Positions 11,988 to 22,510 of a stretch of DNA of 64,000 bases are shown here, one piece after another. A program made the translations under genes and the position numbers. Positions within the stretch are counted from its first letter, which is position 1, and each line of letters begins with the position of its first letter. Source of the stretch: Adiantum capillus-veneris (taxonomy: Eukaryota; Streptophyta; Polypodiopsida; Polypodiales; Pteridaceae); the NCBI GenBank assembly GCA_014529385.2, contig CM043960.1, positions 124,787,543-124,851,542 of the forward strand, in the 5' to 3' direction. Under the pieces are notes generated by a model. It made no database searches and was not told where the DNA came from. It worked only from the letters and a program-made list of their open reading frames with translations.

Positions 11988-11999
11988 GCTCTGATACCA
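11988..11999 (-). promoter_or_regulatory. Primer binding site of element A (initiator Met tRNA)
   Basis: The minus strand reads TGGTATCAGAGC two bases inside the right LTR, identical to the PBS of element B. Confidence 0.93.
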
Positions 12000-12001
12000 G
12001 T

Positions 12002-12193
12002 TGAAGGAGTACAAGCGGAAGTGCGACGTGAGAGAGAGTGCGAGAAGAAGAGCACGACGATATGGTGAACTCGCTCTACTGTAATGTGTAGAGCATAGTG
12101 AGTTCTTATTAGGTTTTTACAAAAGAATATGTGTACATACCTGGCGGCCCGCCCACTTACCTGGGCGACCACATTGGGCTTTATACCCCAACA
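12002..12193 (-). repeat. 5' LTR of element A
   Basis: 192 bp, matching 947-1138 at 189 positions. It is followed by the right AGAAG duplication at 12194-12198. Confidence 0.93.
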
Positions 12194-13020
12194 AGAAGAG
12201 GGAAGCAAGGAGAGGCTCTTTCTCTCGCTCTCGGGCACAAGCAAGGAGACACTCTCTTTCTCTCATTCCTGGATATAACCACCAAGAAAGAAAGGGGAAG
12301 CTGTCGCAAGCAAGGAGATAACTCTTTCTCTCGCCCTTGGACACAAGCAAAGAGATAACTCTTTCTCTCGTTCTTGAAGCTATGCAGGAGGTTCTCTCTC
12401 CCTTGTTCTCGAAGCTAAATAGGGAATTCTCTCTCTCGGTCTCGACCTCGACTAGGTGTGCAAGAGAGTTGAAGAAGCAAGTGGAAGGGCACTCAGTCGA
12501 AGCAAGTTGAAGGGAGCTCAGTAAGCCAGGGCTCAAGAAGATCGATCGAAGTTAAGCATGGTTGAATCTGGATGCCCCAACACATAACAAATTTTGATCG
12601 TCGACGTCAAATTAGTTTAATTAATCCGTTTTGATGAATCACGGAGCCGTTAATGGCCCAGGGAAAACTGTAAGGGGAGTTTAAACTCCTAAATCGTCAT
12701 TTGAATTAATTAACAGGTGTCGTTAACAGCATTGCTTCAATAGTTGTGCATCAGTTCATTAGTGTCATCAGTTTTCAAGCGATTTTTGTGCATCATTAGC
12801 ATTACCAAGTAAGTTCTAACTACCTTATTGTGCGGTATGGCAACTCTTGGCTCTCAATTTTTCCACAATCAGCAACTCGGCGATGACCTGGCTCACATTT
12901 TGAACCCATATCCCCCGACAATGTGCTTTTTTGAAAGGAAACTGGTCCTTCAAGAGTAGACAGAGGAGTCATTTTTTAATCAAAGAATCTTTGTGTCCCT
13001 GCCCCGACTACTAGCCACTC
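12194..13020. other. Pre-insertion flank of element A: CT/GA-rich repeats, no gene
   Basis: From 12200 to about 12450 the sequence repeats variants of ctctttctctcg and acacaagcaaggagata, an imperfect minisatellite of roughly 40-50 bp. It ends in a segment like an LTR terminus (gatgccccaaca, about 12580). A short frame near 12838-12960 (MATLGSQFFHNQQ) ends in a stop just before the copia C fragment and is not recognised. No supported gene. Confidence 0.5.
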
Positions 13021-13021
13021 A

Positions 13022-14106
13022 GGGGTGAAAATTGCATTGCTGCTGCGTAAAGAGCTGGAGTCGAAGAGTATGTGTGAGAAAGATGATATGGACACTTTCC
13101 TTGCTGGTGTTAAGGATATCAATGAGCAACTTATTTCTGCAGGTAAAGTCATTTCAGACAATTCCCTTGTGCAGACTGTTCTTCATGCCTTGTCAGACTC
13201 TTACCAGACTTTTGCTAGTATTTGGAGACTTATGACCCAAGGAAATCTTGAAGTTGTCAAGTTTGATGCATTGTGCACATTGTTGTTGCAAGAGTCATTT
13301 TGCAAAAGAACTGGACTAAATAGTGTGCAGTTGAACATGATTTTATTGCTGCTCAAAGAAAGGGTGGTAACAACAATGCGACCACTTCTTATGGTTCTTC
13401 TATGAGTGGAAAATCACCTGTTCCTAGTGCTTCTATTGGTAGCAATTTGTTTGAAAATTCTGGTGATAAGGGCAAAAAGAAGATGCGTCGCCATTATTGT
13501 AAAGCTAATAATCACTTGATCAAGTAGTGTCCTAAGTTAAAGGACAAAGAGGCTAAGAAGAAAGAGGGTGGTTCTACTGCAAATGATGGCCCCACTACAA
13601 ATGCAGCTATTGTTGAGTCCTCTATGGAAGGAGGCTGTGATGGTGATGTTGATGCAGAATGAGCTTTTAGTGCAAAGTGCACTCACAATCCTGTTGTCCA
13701 TGATGCATGCATGTCAGTTGCTACAGATTTACATGTGTGGTATTTCAATAGTAGTGCTACAAAGCACATTACCTCACATCGTGAATTGTTCACCTCTCTC
13801 GAGTCTGTCCACCATGGGAATTCATTCACTTGTGCCAACAATGCCTCTTATCCGGTTCAGGGAGTTGGAAAGATTCTGCTTACTGCTGCAAACGGCAGTT
13901 CTTTCACACTTGTTGGTGCAGTTTATGTACCTCATATCAAGAAGAATCTTTTGTCTATATCTGCACTTGCTAGACTTGGACTTGTAGTCAAATTTGTGGA
14001 TGACAGATGTACAGTTCATGATCTCAGTTTTGGTGATGAAATTGTTGCATTTGGCCTTTTGTGTCGTGGGCTGTATAAGCTCACTTTGTATGACAAGTGT
14101 GGATAA
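13022..14106 (+). pseudogene. Element C Gag and protease remnant
   Basis: Gag text KIALLLRKELESKSMCEKDDMDTF and DALCTLLLQESF matches element D's Gag. A frameshift follows near 13300. The zinc knuckle is broken: the first Cys is Arg (RRHYCKANNHLIK) and a TAG precedes the last Cys. The protease motif is NSSA (WYFNSSATKHITSH) instead of DSGA, so the catalytic Asp and Gly are lost. The region after it (YVPHIKKNLLSISALARLG) is well kept. It ends at TGA near 14104. Confidence 0.88.
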
Positions 14107-15170
14107 AATTTTGCAAATGCAGTTGCATATTCAAGGGCTGTATTAGATGCAAAATTGTGGCATGCACGTTTTGGGCATCTGAATTTTGCCAGTTTGCTGC
14201 ATTTGCAGAAATTTGATATGGTTGCTCTTTGCCACCTCTTGAGCACTTGTCAAACATGATTGTGAAGGTTGTATTTTGGGTAAAATGCAGCGTGCTAAGT
14301 TTCCAAAGGATGAGTCAGTTCGTGCTACATGCAAATTGCAACTTGTGCATAGTGATGTTTGTGGGCCTATGCAAACTCCGTCCTTGGGAAATTACTTGTC
14401 CTTTGTGACATTCATTGATGACTACTCCGGTATATCCATTGAAAGCTAAGTCCGAAGTGTTCATGTGCTTCAAGCAATTTCTTGGTTGAAAATGTCTCAA
14501 AATGTACTATAGGCACCCTCCGTTTCGATCGAGGGAGGAGTATATGTCTCATGAACTTAATGCATTTTTGGCTAGTCATGGGATAAAACACCAATGTACA
14601 GTGCCTTATACACCTCATCAAAATGGTGCTGCTGAGAGGAAAAACATGTCACTTACGGAAATGGCAAGATGTATGGTCAAAAGTCAAGCTTTCCCGCATT
14701 CTTTTTGGCTTGAGGCCATCATGTGTGCCACTTATGTACTAAACAGGTGTCCTATGAAAGCTTTGCAGTCTATTACTCCATATGAAGCATGGCATGATAG
14801 AAAGCCTTCTATTAAGCACATGTGTGTTTTTGGCTATTTGGCATATGCTTTGGTGCCACAAACACAGCACAGAAAATTGGATGATAAGGTTGTCAAATGG
14901 ATTTTTGTTGGTTATAGTGTTGAAAGCAAAGGTTACAAGTTGTATCATCCGCAAACAAAATGTATTCTGGTTTTATGGGATGTAGTGTTTGTGGAAGGTT
15001 CTGTTCAGCCTTTGCTGTCATGTACTAGAGACACTAATGTTTGGTCACAGGACATTTATGACACTTTGTTGCCTCTTTTCAGTGGTGGAAATATGAATGT
15101 AAGTTCCAATGAGGCAAATGTACAGCCTATGGGGGCTTCTAAAAATGTTATAGATCGTTCTATTTACTGA
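14107..15170 (+). pseudogene. Element C integrase remnant
   Basis: The pre-integrase segment (ILDAKLWHARFGHLNFASLLHL in shifted frames) leads to a core with QLVHSDVCGPMQTPSLG, then LRFDRG/EYMSHELNAFLASHG and PYTPHQNGAAERKNMSL. A frameshift falls between the second catalytic Asp and EYMS near 14525. The C-terminal part (CVFGYLAYALVP, KWIFVGYSVESKGYKLYHP) is intact to 15170. Confidence 0.88.
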
Positions 15171-16886
15171 TGCAGATGTACATGATGTACTTGATGAGGA
15201 AAGGGCTGAAAATGAGCAGGCTAGAGGTATGCCAAAATGGCTGGTGCACACTTTGCGTGACAGTATTTTGGATGCACCTTTGTCTAGTCGTACTTGTTCA
15301 AGCTCTCACCATGCATCTTATGCATCAGATTGTTATGCTTTGGCTGTGTCTAGCTTACATGATGTTGAGGAACCTCTGTCTTTTAATGAAGCACAGAATT
15401 CAAAAAATTGGATGGCTGCCATGAATCAAAATATAATGCACTTATAGAAAATGACACATGGACTTTATGTGATTTTCCTCCTGGCAAAAAAGCCATTGGT
15501 ACAAAGTGGGTTTACAAGTTGAAACACAAGCCGAATGGTGAGAGTGATCGCTATAAGGCTGGACTTGTTGCAAAGGGTTATACACAGCAAAAAGACATAG
15601 ATTGTGAAGAGACTTTTGCTCCCACTTGTCATATGACTACTGTTCGTTTTCTATATGCATTGGCAGCTCATTTTGGTTGGGACGTACATCAGTCATAAAT
15701 TGTTAATGCTTTCTTGAATGGTGACATATTTGAGGAAGTTTATGTAACGCAGCCTTGCAATTTTGTCAAGAAAGGACAAGAGGATAAGGTGTTCAAATGT
15801 AGCAAAGCTTTGTATGGTTTGAAGCAATCTCCTTGTGCTTGGTATGAGAAGGCTGACACTCATTTGGTCAAACGAGGCTTTTGTAACAGTCCAACAGAAA
15901 GCACATTGTATGTAAAGCGTGAGGGTGATGTACTTCTCGTTGTGGTTCTTTATGTAGATGATTTGCTAATCACTGGACCAAATGAGAGACATATTGCATG
16001 CTACTTTCAAGATGAAAGATTTGGGGTTGTTGCATCATTACTTGGGTATACAATTTAAGCAGTGTGATGGTGATATTGCCTTGTGTCAAAAAAGTTACAT
16101 AGAAACATTGTTATGTAAGTTTGGACTTGAGGATTGCAAACCTATTGCCACTCCCATGGTAACAGGTTTGAAATTGAATCTTCATGATGCTAGTGATCTT
16201 GCAGACGTCACTCTTTACCAAACTATTGTTGGATGCCTCATTTATGTATGCAACACCAGGCCGTGTATTCAGTTTGCAGCCTCACAGGTTAGCAGATTTA
16301 TGCATAGCCCAGGGTCTAAGCATTGGCAGGTTGTCAAGAGGATTTTTTGCTACTTGAGTGGCACTTTACATCTTGGCCTGTTTTATCCCAAGGGGGGATC
16401 ATTGCCGCCAGACTTACATGCTTTTTCGAACTCAGATTGGGCTGGTTGTTTTGACACGCGAGTGTCCACAAGTGGGTTTTGTTTCATGCTTGGCAGTTCA
16501 TGTATATCATGGTTGAGCAAGAAGCAACCTACTGTGTTCACTTCTAGTTGTGAGGCTAAGTACAGGGAAATCTTCATAGCTACGATTGAGTGTGTATGGC
16601 TCAGACGCCTTATGGATGATTTGGGTGTTGGACAGGACATTGCCAACACTATCTACACTGACAGTCAGAGCGCATGGCAGTTGTGAGGAACCCAGTTTTT
16701 CATGCTCGCACAAAGCACATTGAGGTGCATTACCACTATGTCAGGGAGAGGCTCTCAACAGGAGAGATCATCTTAGCTTATGTGCCAACAAAGGACAACC
16801 TTGCAGATCTTTTCACAAAGGCATTGTCTCGTGAGAAGTTTGAAGCTTTCCACAAAGCTTTGGGCTTATTCCCCTTTGTGGGTTGA
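15171..16886 (+). pseudogene. Element C reverse transcriptase and RNase H remnant
   Basis: RT motifs: GTKWVYKLKHKPNGESDRYK, VAKGYTQQKDIDCEETFAP, KALYGLKQSPCAWYEK and VVLYVDDLLITGPN (YVDD kept). Breaks: a frameshift near 15430, a TAA at about 15697 (VHQS-stop, where QLDV is expected), and a frameshift near 16010 with overlap of the two frames. RNase H: SDWAGCFDTRVSTSGF, TDSQSA with a frameshift near 16675, ARTKHIEVHYHYVRERL and DNLADLFTKALSREKF. It stops at 16884-16886. Confidence 0.9.
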
Positions 16887-16979
16887 TCATGTCTTGTGGG
16901 TTGATCATGTCCTCAAAGCACGGCACTTCCCTTTACTCATGTGCCAGCTCTCGTTCACCTCATTACTCTAGTGGGGATT

Positions 16980-17207
16980 TGTTACCATTTACATGTGGTA
17001 GTGATGTGTGTGAACACACTAAGGACTGTTGGGGCATTTTTCCCTCTCTAGGAGGTTTTTTTCCCCGTGCATTGTATATATGCCCATATATTCTAGGGCT
17101 ATCTATCTTTCCATTGCGCACTAAGTAATACACTCTGTATTGTGTGCCTTAAGCTTCCTTCGTCTTCTCCAAGCTATGTGTGTTTTCTTGCAACCCTAAT
17201 TCCAACA
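16980..17207 (+). repeat. 3' LTR of element C
   Basis: 228 bp, TGTTACCATTTACATG...CTAATTCCAACA. It matches, in reverse complement, 36065-36291 upstream of element D, which has a PBS. This confirms it as an LTR. A tandem 19-bp duplication (cttgtgggttgatcatgtc, near 16879-16918) lies just before the polypurine tract. Confidence 0.9.
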
Positions 17208-17820
17208 AGAATCTTCAATAGTCTACATCCGGAGCCACTTGTGCTCTTGTAATCATTTTGGTGCGCTCTCTCTCTTTTGTGATGATAAAGAGAGTTCCTA
17301 GGATATCAAATGCTTTCCAGTGTATTCTACATATCTGAAATAATACAATCCCAGTTCCATTTTCCTTAACAGTGTCTTGTCTTTCAGTTCCAATGTTTTA
17401 TCTTTTGATTCTAGTGTTTCCAATTTCAATTCCAGCATTGCTTTCTAGTCTCTAAGTCTGACATCTTTAGTTCTAAGTATCAACCTAGAATAGATGTTTG
17501 AACGCATCCAACTCATTCCAGCATAAGGTAATCAATGTGACATAGAAAAATCAAGACTTATCTCCTTGTCTCAGAGGATGATAATTTTGATCCCTTAGTA
17601 TGGGATGGTCAGGTGGTTAAGAGAGGTAACACATTTCGTCACTTAGGGGTCCCCGTTGGGGAAGGAATTACACACAAGAAAGACAACATGTGTTTGGGTG
17701 CATGACAAAATTAAGAGAAAATGAAACAAAGGGAATTCATCCTGACTCCTTTCCACTGCATAACTTTGATAATCAATACCTTCTTCATCTCGTATATAGA
17801 CTTCATGTCAACATTCTTGC
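17208..17820. other. Intergenic, one tRNA-like patch
   Basis: No coding similarity is seen. Near 17604-17660, gatggtcaggtggttaagag resembles a tRNA A-box region and may be a SINE relic, but no clear B box follows. Confidence 0.4.
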
Positions 17821-18665
17821 AACTATCTCATAAAAACTGAAACTCCTTTTTGAAGTCAATCAAGGAATTTTTGTGGAGAAACAAACTGACTATTGGAAGA
17901 CTGTGAAAATGGGAGGCTATTGCTATACCAAAAACTCAAGGTGGACTGGGCATCTTGGACCCTATCACTCATGATCTGGCGTTATGTGCTAAATGTTATT
18001 GCACCCTTGCCTATTACAAAGAGAGTTGGGCATGTATGGTAAGAGAAATGGTAATGGAATCCTACATGAGGTCTAAAGGCATGGACCAACCTCAGCTTAC
18101 ACAACAGACTCCCCCCCCCCCCCCCCCCCCCCCCTCCCCCGCCTCGCAGTGCCAGGTCTCCATTAGGTGGATTTACTGGGAAATTTATTGAAAAATGTTG
18201 TAAAGTCACTAATGTGCTATTTTGGAAGGAAGAGACAAGGTACTAGAAGGGTACGACTAGACACTGGTCTCCTTGGGGCCATACTGTGGAAGACTTGGGC
18301 CTTGATAACCATTGGATTGAAATATCAAGGACTCTCAATAATAAGGGTTTTTTCACCTTGGATTCTTTGACGATAAAAAAGGAGATTGTCAATCCCTGGA
18401 GCATCTTAAGCTATGCTGCAATCTCTCACTCCAAGAGGAGATCCTCATCAAAAGACTTGTGGGAAAATCTCACACCTAAACCTTCTTCCCCAATCCACAC
18501 CGTTGGATTGGAAAGTGGAGAAAGATTGTTTTGCTCGCCCAAAACCAAATCGGTTTATGAAAAGCTTTGCTATTCAAAGGCTTGGACTGAACACATAAAC
18601 AGGATCTGGTCTAAAAAGCGCGATGCAACCAAATGGTCTCAAGTAGTGGGAAACATATGGAAAGG
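17820..18665 (+). pseudogene. LINE ORF2 C-terminal region, first part
   Basis: In shifting frames the + strand encodes FLWRNKLTIGR, WEAIAIPKTQGGLGILDP and ALCAKCYCTLAYYKESW. This is the hallmark segment between the reverse transcriptase and the zinc-binding tail of plant LINEs. A frame at 18286-18665 continues (DLWENLTPKPSSP, TKSVYEKLCYSKAW, KWSQVVGNIWKGK) up to a (GA)n tract. A poly-C run (18109-18140) interrupts it. The tail domain resumes at 20250. Confidence 0.72.
18109..18140. repeat. Poly-C tract
   Basis: About 24 uninterrupted C followed by more C-rich bases, inside the LINE relic. It is one of six long C/G homopolymers in the window. Confidence 0.9.
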
Positions 18666-18670
18666 CAAAC

Positions 18671-18671
<1 letters not shown>

Positions 18672-18759
<88 letters not shown>
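18672..18759. repeat. (AG)n microsatellite, 88 bp
   Basis: A pure AG run. It lies at the left edge of the block that interrupts the LINE ORF2 relic; a similar pure run lies at the right edge (20162-20251). Confidence 0.98.
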
Positions 18760-18762
<3 letters not shown>

Positions 18763-18920
18763 ATTATTGTCCACAAAGGTCAGATATGACCTATGGGACC
18801 AAAACAAGACATTACATCTGTTCGTGAGGGTGTTCGATAGATATCCATTAGGGACTGAGGCTCCATCATGGGGGGAGGAGGATAAGATCAAGAGAAGAGG
18901 ATAAGATCAAGAGAAGATCC

Positions 18921-19679
18921 CTAAGGGGGGTCAGGTGGAGGGGGAGCTGGCTTGGGAGTTCGAAACTCCTGAATGATGGCTTTACCACCACAGTAGACTG
19001 CCCATTTACCTTGCTTACGTGCGTCATGCACCTTTTTGAGCTCGCTTGCTTTAAGCTTGAGTTGATTTGTAGTCAATTCCTTGGCAATCCAGAGCTTTGT
19101 CCCCTTGAGACGGTGAGATTGGCGTAGCAGCCTTGTCCGTTCTTCTTTGGTTTTGAAAGTGAGGATACATTGGCCAAGTGGTATATGCCTATGCGTGTCG
19201 TTGATCCAGGAGACAGTGTTGGGCTCGATGTTGATTGGTCGAAGAGTGTCATTAAGCTTGGTGATGGCTTCTTCGAGGGTGTCCTCCTCAGTGCACCAAG
19301 GTGAAGAGAGTCCTCCAATTCTGATCTTGAGGGCAAGGAAATCTTGTAGCCGACATTCTTGTAGGGTTGCTTGGATTTCGATGTCAATCTTCTTATTTGC
19401 TGCTGCATTTGCTTCTTATTGAGCCGCCTTGACGGTCTCATTGAGGGAAGCTTCGACTTCGTGTTTCTTTGCAAGTAGAGTTGTGTTCTCCTTTGTCGCC
19501 TCCTCGAGCTTATTCAAGCGTTGTTTGAGTGCATCATTCTCTGAAGCAAGTGCTTGGATCTGAGCCTCGAGGGCTGTCATCCTCGCGTCTTAGCGAGCGG
19601 TGGGGTCCTTCCGGGGTGCAGCTGCCACAACAAGAAAGCTCTTGCATGTGCTAGGGGTCGGCATGTTGAAGGAAGACAT
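18921..19679 (-). pseudogene. LINE ORF1-like frame with two in-frame stops
   Basis: From ATG at 19677-19679 to TAG at 18921-18923 there are 253 codons in one frame, broken only by TAA at codon 30 (19590-19592) and codon 88 (19416-19418). Order: short N-terminus (MSSFNMPTPSTCKSF), coiled-coil-like part at about 34-95 (IQALASENDALKQRLNKLEE), and a conserved-looking domain (GQCILTFKTKEERTRLLRQS, RLKGTKLWIAKELTTNQLKL, ARKQGKWAVYCGGKAI). It ends in a Pro-rich tail. The coiled coil plus the RLKG..I.ELT....ARKQGKWAVYxxGK signature resembles ORF1-type proteins of non-LTR elements. This assignment is inferred by motif memory only. Confidence 0.55.
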
Positions 19680-19699
19680 AGCTCCGTGGGTAAATCTTT

Positions 19700-20160
19700 A
19701 AGTGTTGTGCGGGCAATGTAAAGACCCTAAAATTTTGGCTCTCTGTACCCCGTGGGGTGTTTTGCTTGTGGTTTTTCAAATCGGAGAGCCACTCACTAGC
19801 CTTGTGTTGCGAACCGCTCACTGTGTGAGAAAGCCCCATGTAGGCATTGTTGATGTAGCTCACAAAGAGGGGAAAACGAGCATGCTCTCTGTCGACAGAA
19901 AATGGCGGGCTCTGTGCCGACAGCTAGGAGTCTCACTGTGTCGGGCAGTTGCGAAGCAGGTGAGCGCCTGCACCATAGCGCGCTGTCACATGCCTGGTTC
20001 AGACCAGGGTTGGTGGGCTTTGTTGTGTAGGGAAGGGCTGAGCTCGGACGCCCTCCCAAAAGACTGGCTGGTCTGCGTTGTGCAGGGCAAGGCTGGGCTC
20101 GGACGCCCTCCCACAGGGCTGCCCCTCGCCCAGGGGAGGACAACGCGAGATGTTAGCTAT

Positions 20161-20161
<1 letters not shown>
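19700..20161. other. GC-rich flank of the LINE ORF1-like frame
   Basis: This may be the 5' region of the minus-strand frame. It contains a 67-bp imperfect tandem duplication (about 20029-20125; ggctgagctcggacgccctc and its copy). No gene is supported. Confidence 0.5.

Positions 20162-20251
<90 letters not shown>
20162..20251. repeat. (AG)n microsatellite, 90 bp
   Basis: Pure AG run at the right edge of the block inserted in the LINE relic. Confidence 0.98.
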
Positions 20252-20253
<2 letters not shown>

Positions 20254-20640
20254 TTCCTTTGGAGGGTTCTTGTTGGATTCATGCCAACAAAGATAAGGCA
20301 AAAGCAAGAGGGCTAGCTGAAGGTACTTGTGTTAGATGCAAGCACTAGAATGAAACCCTCACACACATGTTCTGGGGATGTCAAGAAATCAAAAACTTCA
20401 CGGGCACTGTCTGTAGGTGGGTGTTCACCCATTTGGAAACTCCCTTCTTCAGACCCGACCTTGCTATGGGCTCTAGGTGCATTGATAATGTGAATCTATT
20501 GACTAACATATGCATAGTAAGAGCAACAGTACTGAGGGCAATCTAGTTGTCCAAAAATGCGCTACTCTTTCAAAGGAAGTGTGAGTCTCTGGACAAAAAT
20601 TCTATTATGGAGTCATGCTGGTAGAATCGCGTGTCCTGAA
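20252..20640 (+). pseudogene. LINE ORF2 zinc-binding tail (zf-RVT-like)
   Basis: One frame reads [14 protein letters not shown]-stop-NETLTHMFWGCQEIKNF, followed by RWVFTHLETPFFRPDL and RATVLRAI-stop-LSKNALLFQRK. The C..C..H..C spacing (CVRC...THMFWGC) is the zinc-binding domain found after plant LINE reverse transcriptases. It lines up as the continuation of the frame that stops at 18665. Two in-frame stops make it dead. Confidence 0.7.
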
Positions 20641-21363
20641 CAAAAAGCCAATGGACCAAGGATACCTCTTTTGTAAATATGCAAAGTCGATAACATCTAT
20701 GATTTCAAAGGTGAGATAATATCAACAAATTGTATTTTTGTTCTACTAAAATGATTTTCTCTCTTTAAAATTGGCCATTCTAGTGAGAGAAGTAGAAAAT
20801 GGTAAAAGGACTAATAATGTAAAATGGGTAGTAAAATGTATTCTAAGGCTTGAATGTTCCAAAAGGTGAATGAATTTTATAAGAGTGCCAAAGGAATTCA
20901 ATCAAGATTTTATGGAATGAAACTATGGATATTCACGAGTCAAAAAGAGTCCAAAACAAATCTTGAAAGCCTCTCAAATTGGGCAATATGGCTGGCCAAA
21001 AGGTGGGAATCGGAGCCAAGGTTTTATTATCCACACATGAAAACCAAAAGCTATGTGGAGACAAGGGATGTGATCCACAAGCCTCCCATGCAAGAGAGAA
21101 GGTAAAAAGAGTAGTTCTAAAAATCGAAAACTAACTTTAAAGGACCTAGTGTAAGTATTTTTAGAGCAACTCAAAAAAGAAGGTGATTCATGTTTAGAGT
21201 TTTTCAACTTAACAGACTGCAAAAGCGGGATATTTTTGTTTTGTATGAGACTAAACCGAAGAGAGCAGAGGTGCTTCTATCTTCTTGGCTCATGGAGACC
21301 TTCCTCGGTCTAAAGGAAGGTCTCCATGCTCTTCTCAAAGGGTCATCATCCTCTCTCTCTCTG

Positions 21364-21407
<44 letters not shown>

Positions 21408-22510
21408 ACATGAGTCTCCACGGCTAAGTATATTGCTTATGCTAATTAAAAATAGAATAGGTTATTACTTCTTAATACTTATGTATTCTTTTTTTCCAAG
21501 TAAGTTCTTACTTAAACTCCATAGATCTTATCACTCGTGAGGTGTTTAAGGCCTTGAGATTGAGTCCTACGTGTTAATTGCAAGTCAAATCTATCGACAA
21601 GATGCCATTGAATTCTAGAGTCTTTGTCTCTCTAATTCAATTAGCGAAAAGCGTGATACCATTGTAAGCAATCAAATTCTCTTTGATTGAAGAGAACAAC
21701 TAATACAAAGTCCTTTCAAAGGGGGATAGACTCTAAAAAGTTCGACCCTCACCTGGTGTCGAATTCTCTCTCCATATAATTGTGTTTCAGTTCATGTGTG
21801 CATGTGTGATTGAATCTTGATGAAAGTATACATGTCTTTGTAAATGTTATGTTACAACGTGCTTAGTTATACACAAACTGGTTGATCTACACATTAATAT
21901 CCATTTTTTCTATGTTATATTACCAATACTATGACAAGGTGAGAATCCTTGTAGATAATGTCACTTCTCACAATTTTATAACAATAAGTTAGTGAAACAT
22001 ATCAATCTATCTTAAAAATCTAGTTCCCACCGCTACGAGGTAGCTATTATCAATGGCCATGATGTTGAAGTGTGGATACTTAGGTCAAAAGTGTACCTCT
22101 TGAGATCCAAGACTCTCATAAAGCAGAGTGCTTAAAGACATGAGGTCTCTTGCATCCTTTGGAAATTTCCATCAGCAAATGGGAAAGTATCTCTATGGAT
22201 TTTATTGTGAGTCTACCAACCATCGTACGAGGTACTCGCTGGGGGGGGGGGGGGGGGGGGGGGGGTTCACTACAATAAAAGAAATGCCTATTACATAGGT
22301 TCAATAGTAGGGAATATTTTTTTCTATATGTTCTCACATTTCACGTTCAAAGGGGTGTTGAAAAAATGATCTTGAATTTTTTTTTACGAATTGAATAAAA
22401 AAGGGTCCCTTTTATTGGTGAAAATTTCATAACTAAGGGGTTTTATGAATAGTCTTTGAACGCACGCAATATAGGTTTTATATATAGTGATCACCCCCTC
22501 CCCCCCAAAA
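20641..22510. other. No gene seen; microsatellite and poly-G
   Basis: AT-rich sequence without coding similarity. It holds a (CT)n(CA)n compound repeat at 21350-21411 and a poly-G run at 22242-22265. Open frames crossing these are low-complexity artefacts. Confidence 0.6.
22242..22265. repeat. Poly-G tract
   Basis: A run of about 24 G. Confidence 0.95.

Larger units (their letters stand above)
947..12193 (-). mobile_element. Ty1/copia element A, complete, with element B nested inside
   Basis: This is a full LTR retrotransposon on the minus strand. It has 192-bp LTRs (947-1138 and 12002-12193), a 5-bp AGAAG duplication, a PBS complementary to initiator Met tRNA (11988-11999) and a polypurine tract just inside the 3' LTR (about 1139-1149, GTGGGAGGT on the minus strand). 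The internal region encodes Gag, protease, integrase, RT and RNase H in copia order. The coding region holds a lost ATG, one frameshift, two in-frame stops, and element B (1472-7154) inserted in the RNase H region. Without element B and one copy of its duplication the element would be about 5.56 kb, a usual copia size. The two LTRs differ by 3 transitions. It cannot move by itself. Confidence 0.95.
13020..17207 (+). mobile_element. Ty1/copia element C, 5'-truncated, with 3' LTR
   Basis: A plus-strand copia remnant of a different lineage from A and B. It begins inside Gag at about 13022 and runs through protease, integrase, RT and RNase H to a 3' LTR at 16980-17207. The LTR is preceded by a polypurine-like tract (agtggggatt). 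No 5' LTR, PBS or Gag N-terminus is present upstream, so the left part was deleted. The same family is represented on the minus strand by element D (34382-36291). Confidence 0.9.

Noticed and set aside
18286-18762. 158-aa open frame ending in a long ER/RE repeat
   Set aside because: The tail is translated (GA)n; only the first part has LINE-like content. Similar ER/SL-repeat frames at 20078, 26489, 27648, 29485, 31725, 36819 and 50676 are also microsatellite translations.
19702-20163. 153-aa ORF
   Set aside because: GC-rich sequence opposite the LINE-like frame with a duplicated segment; no motif.
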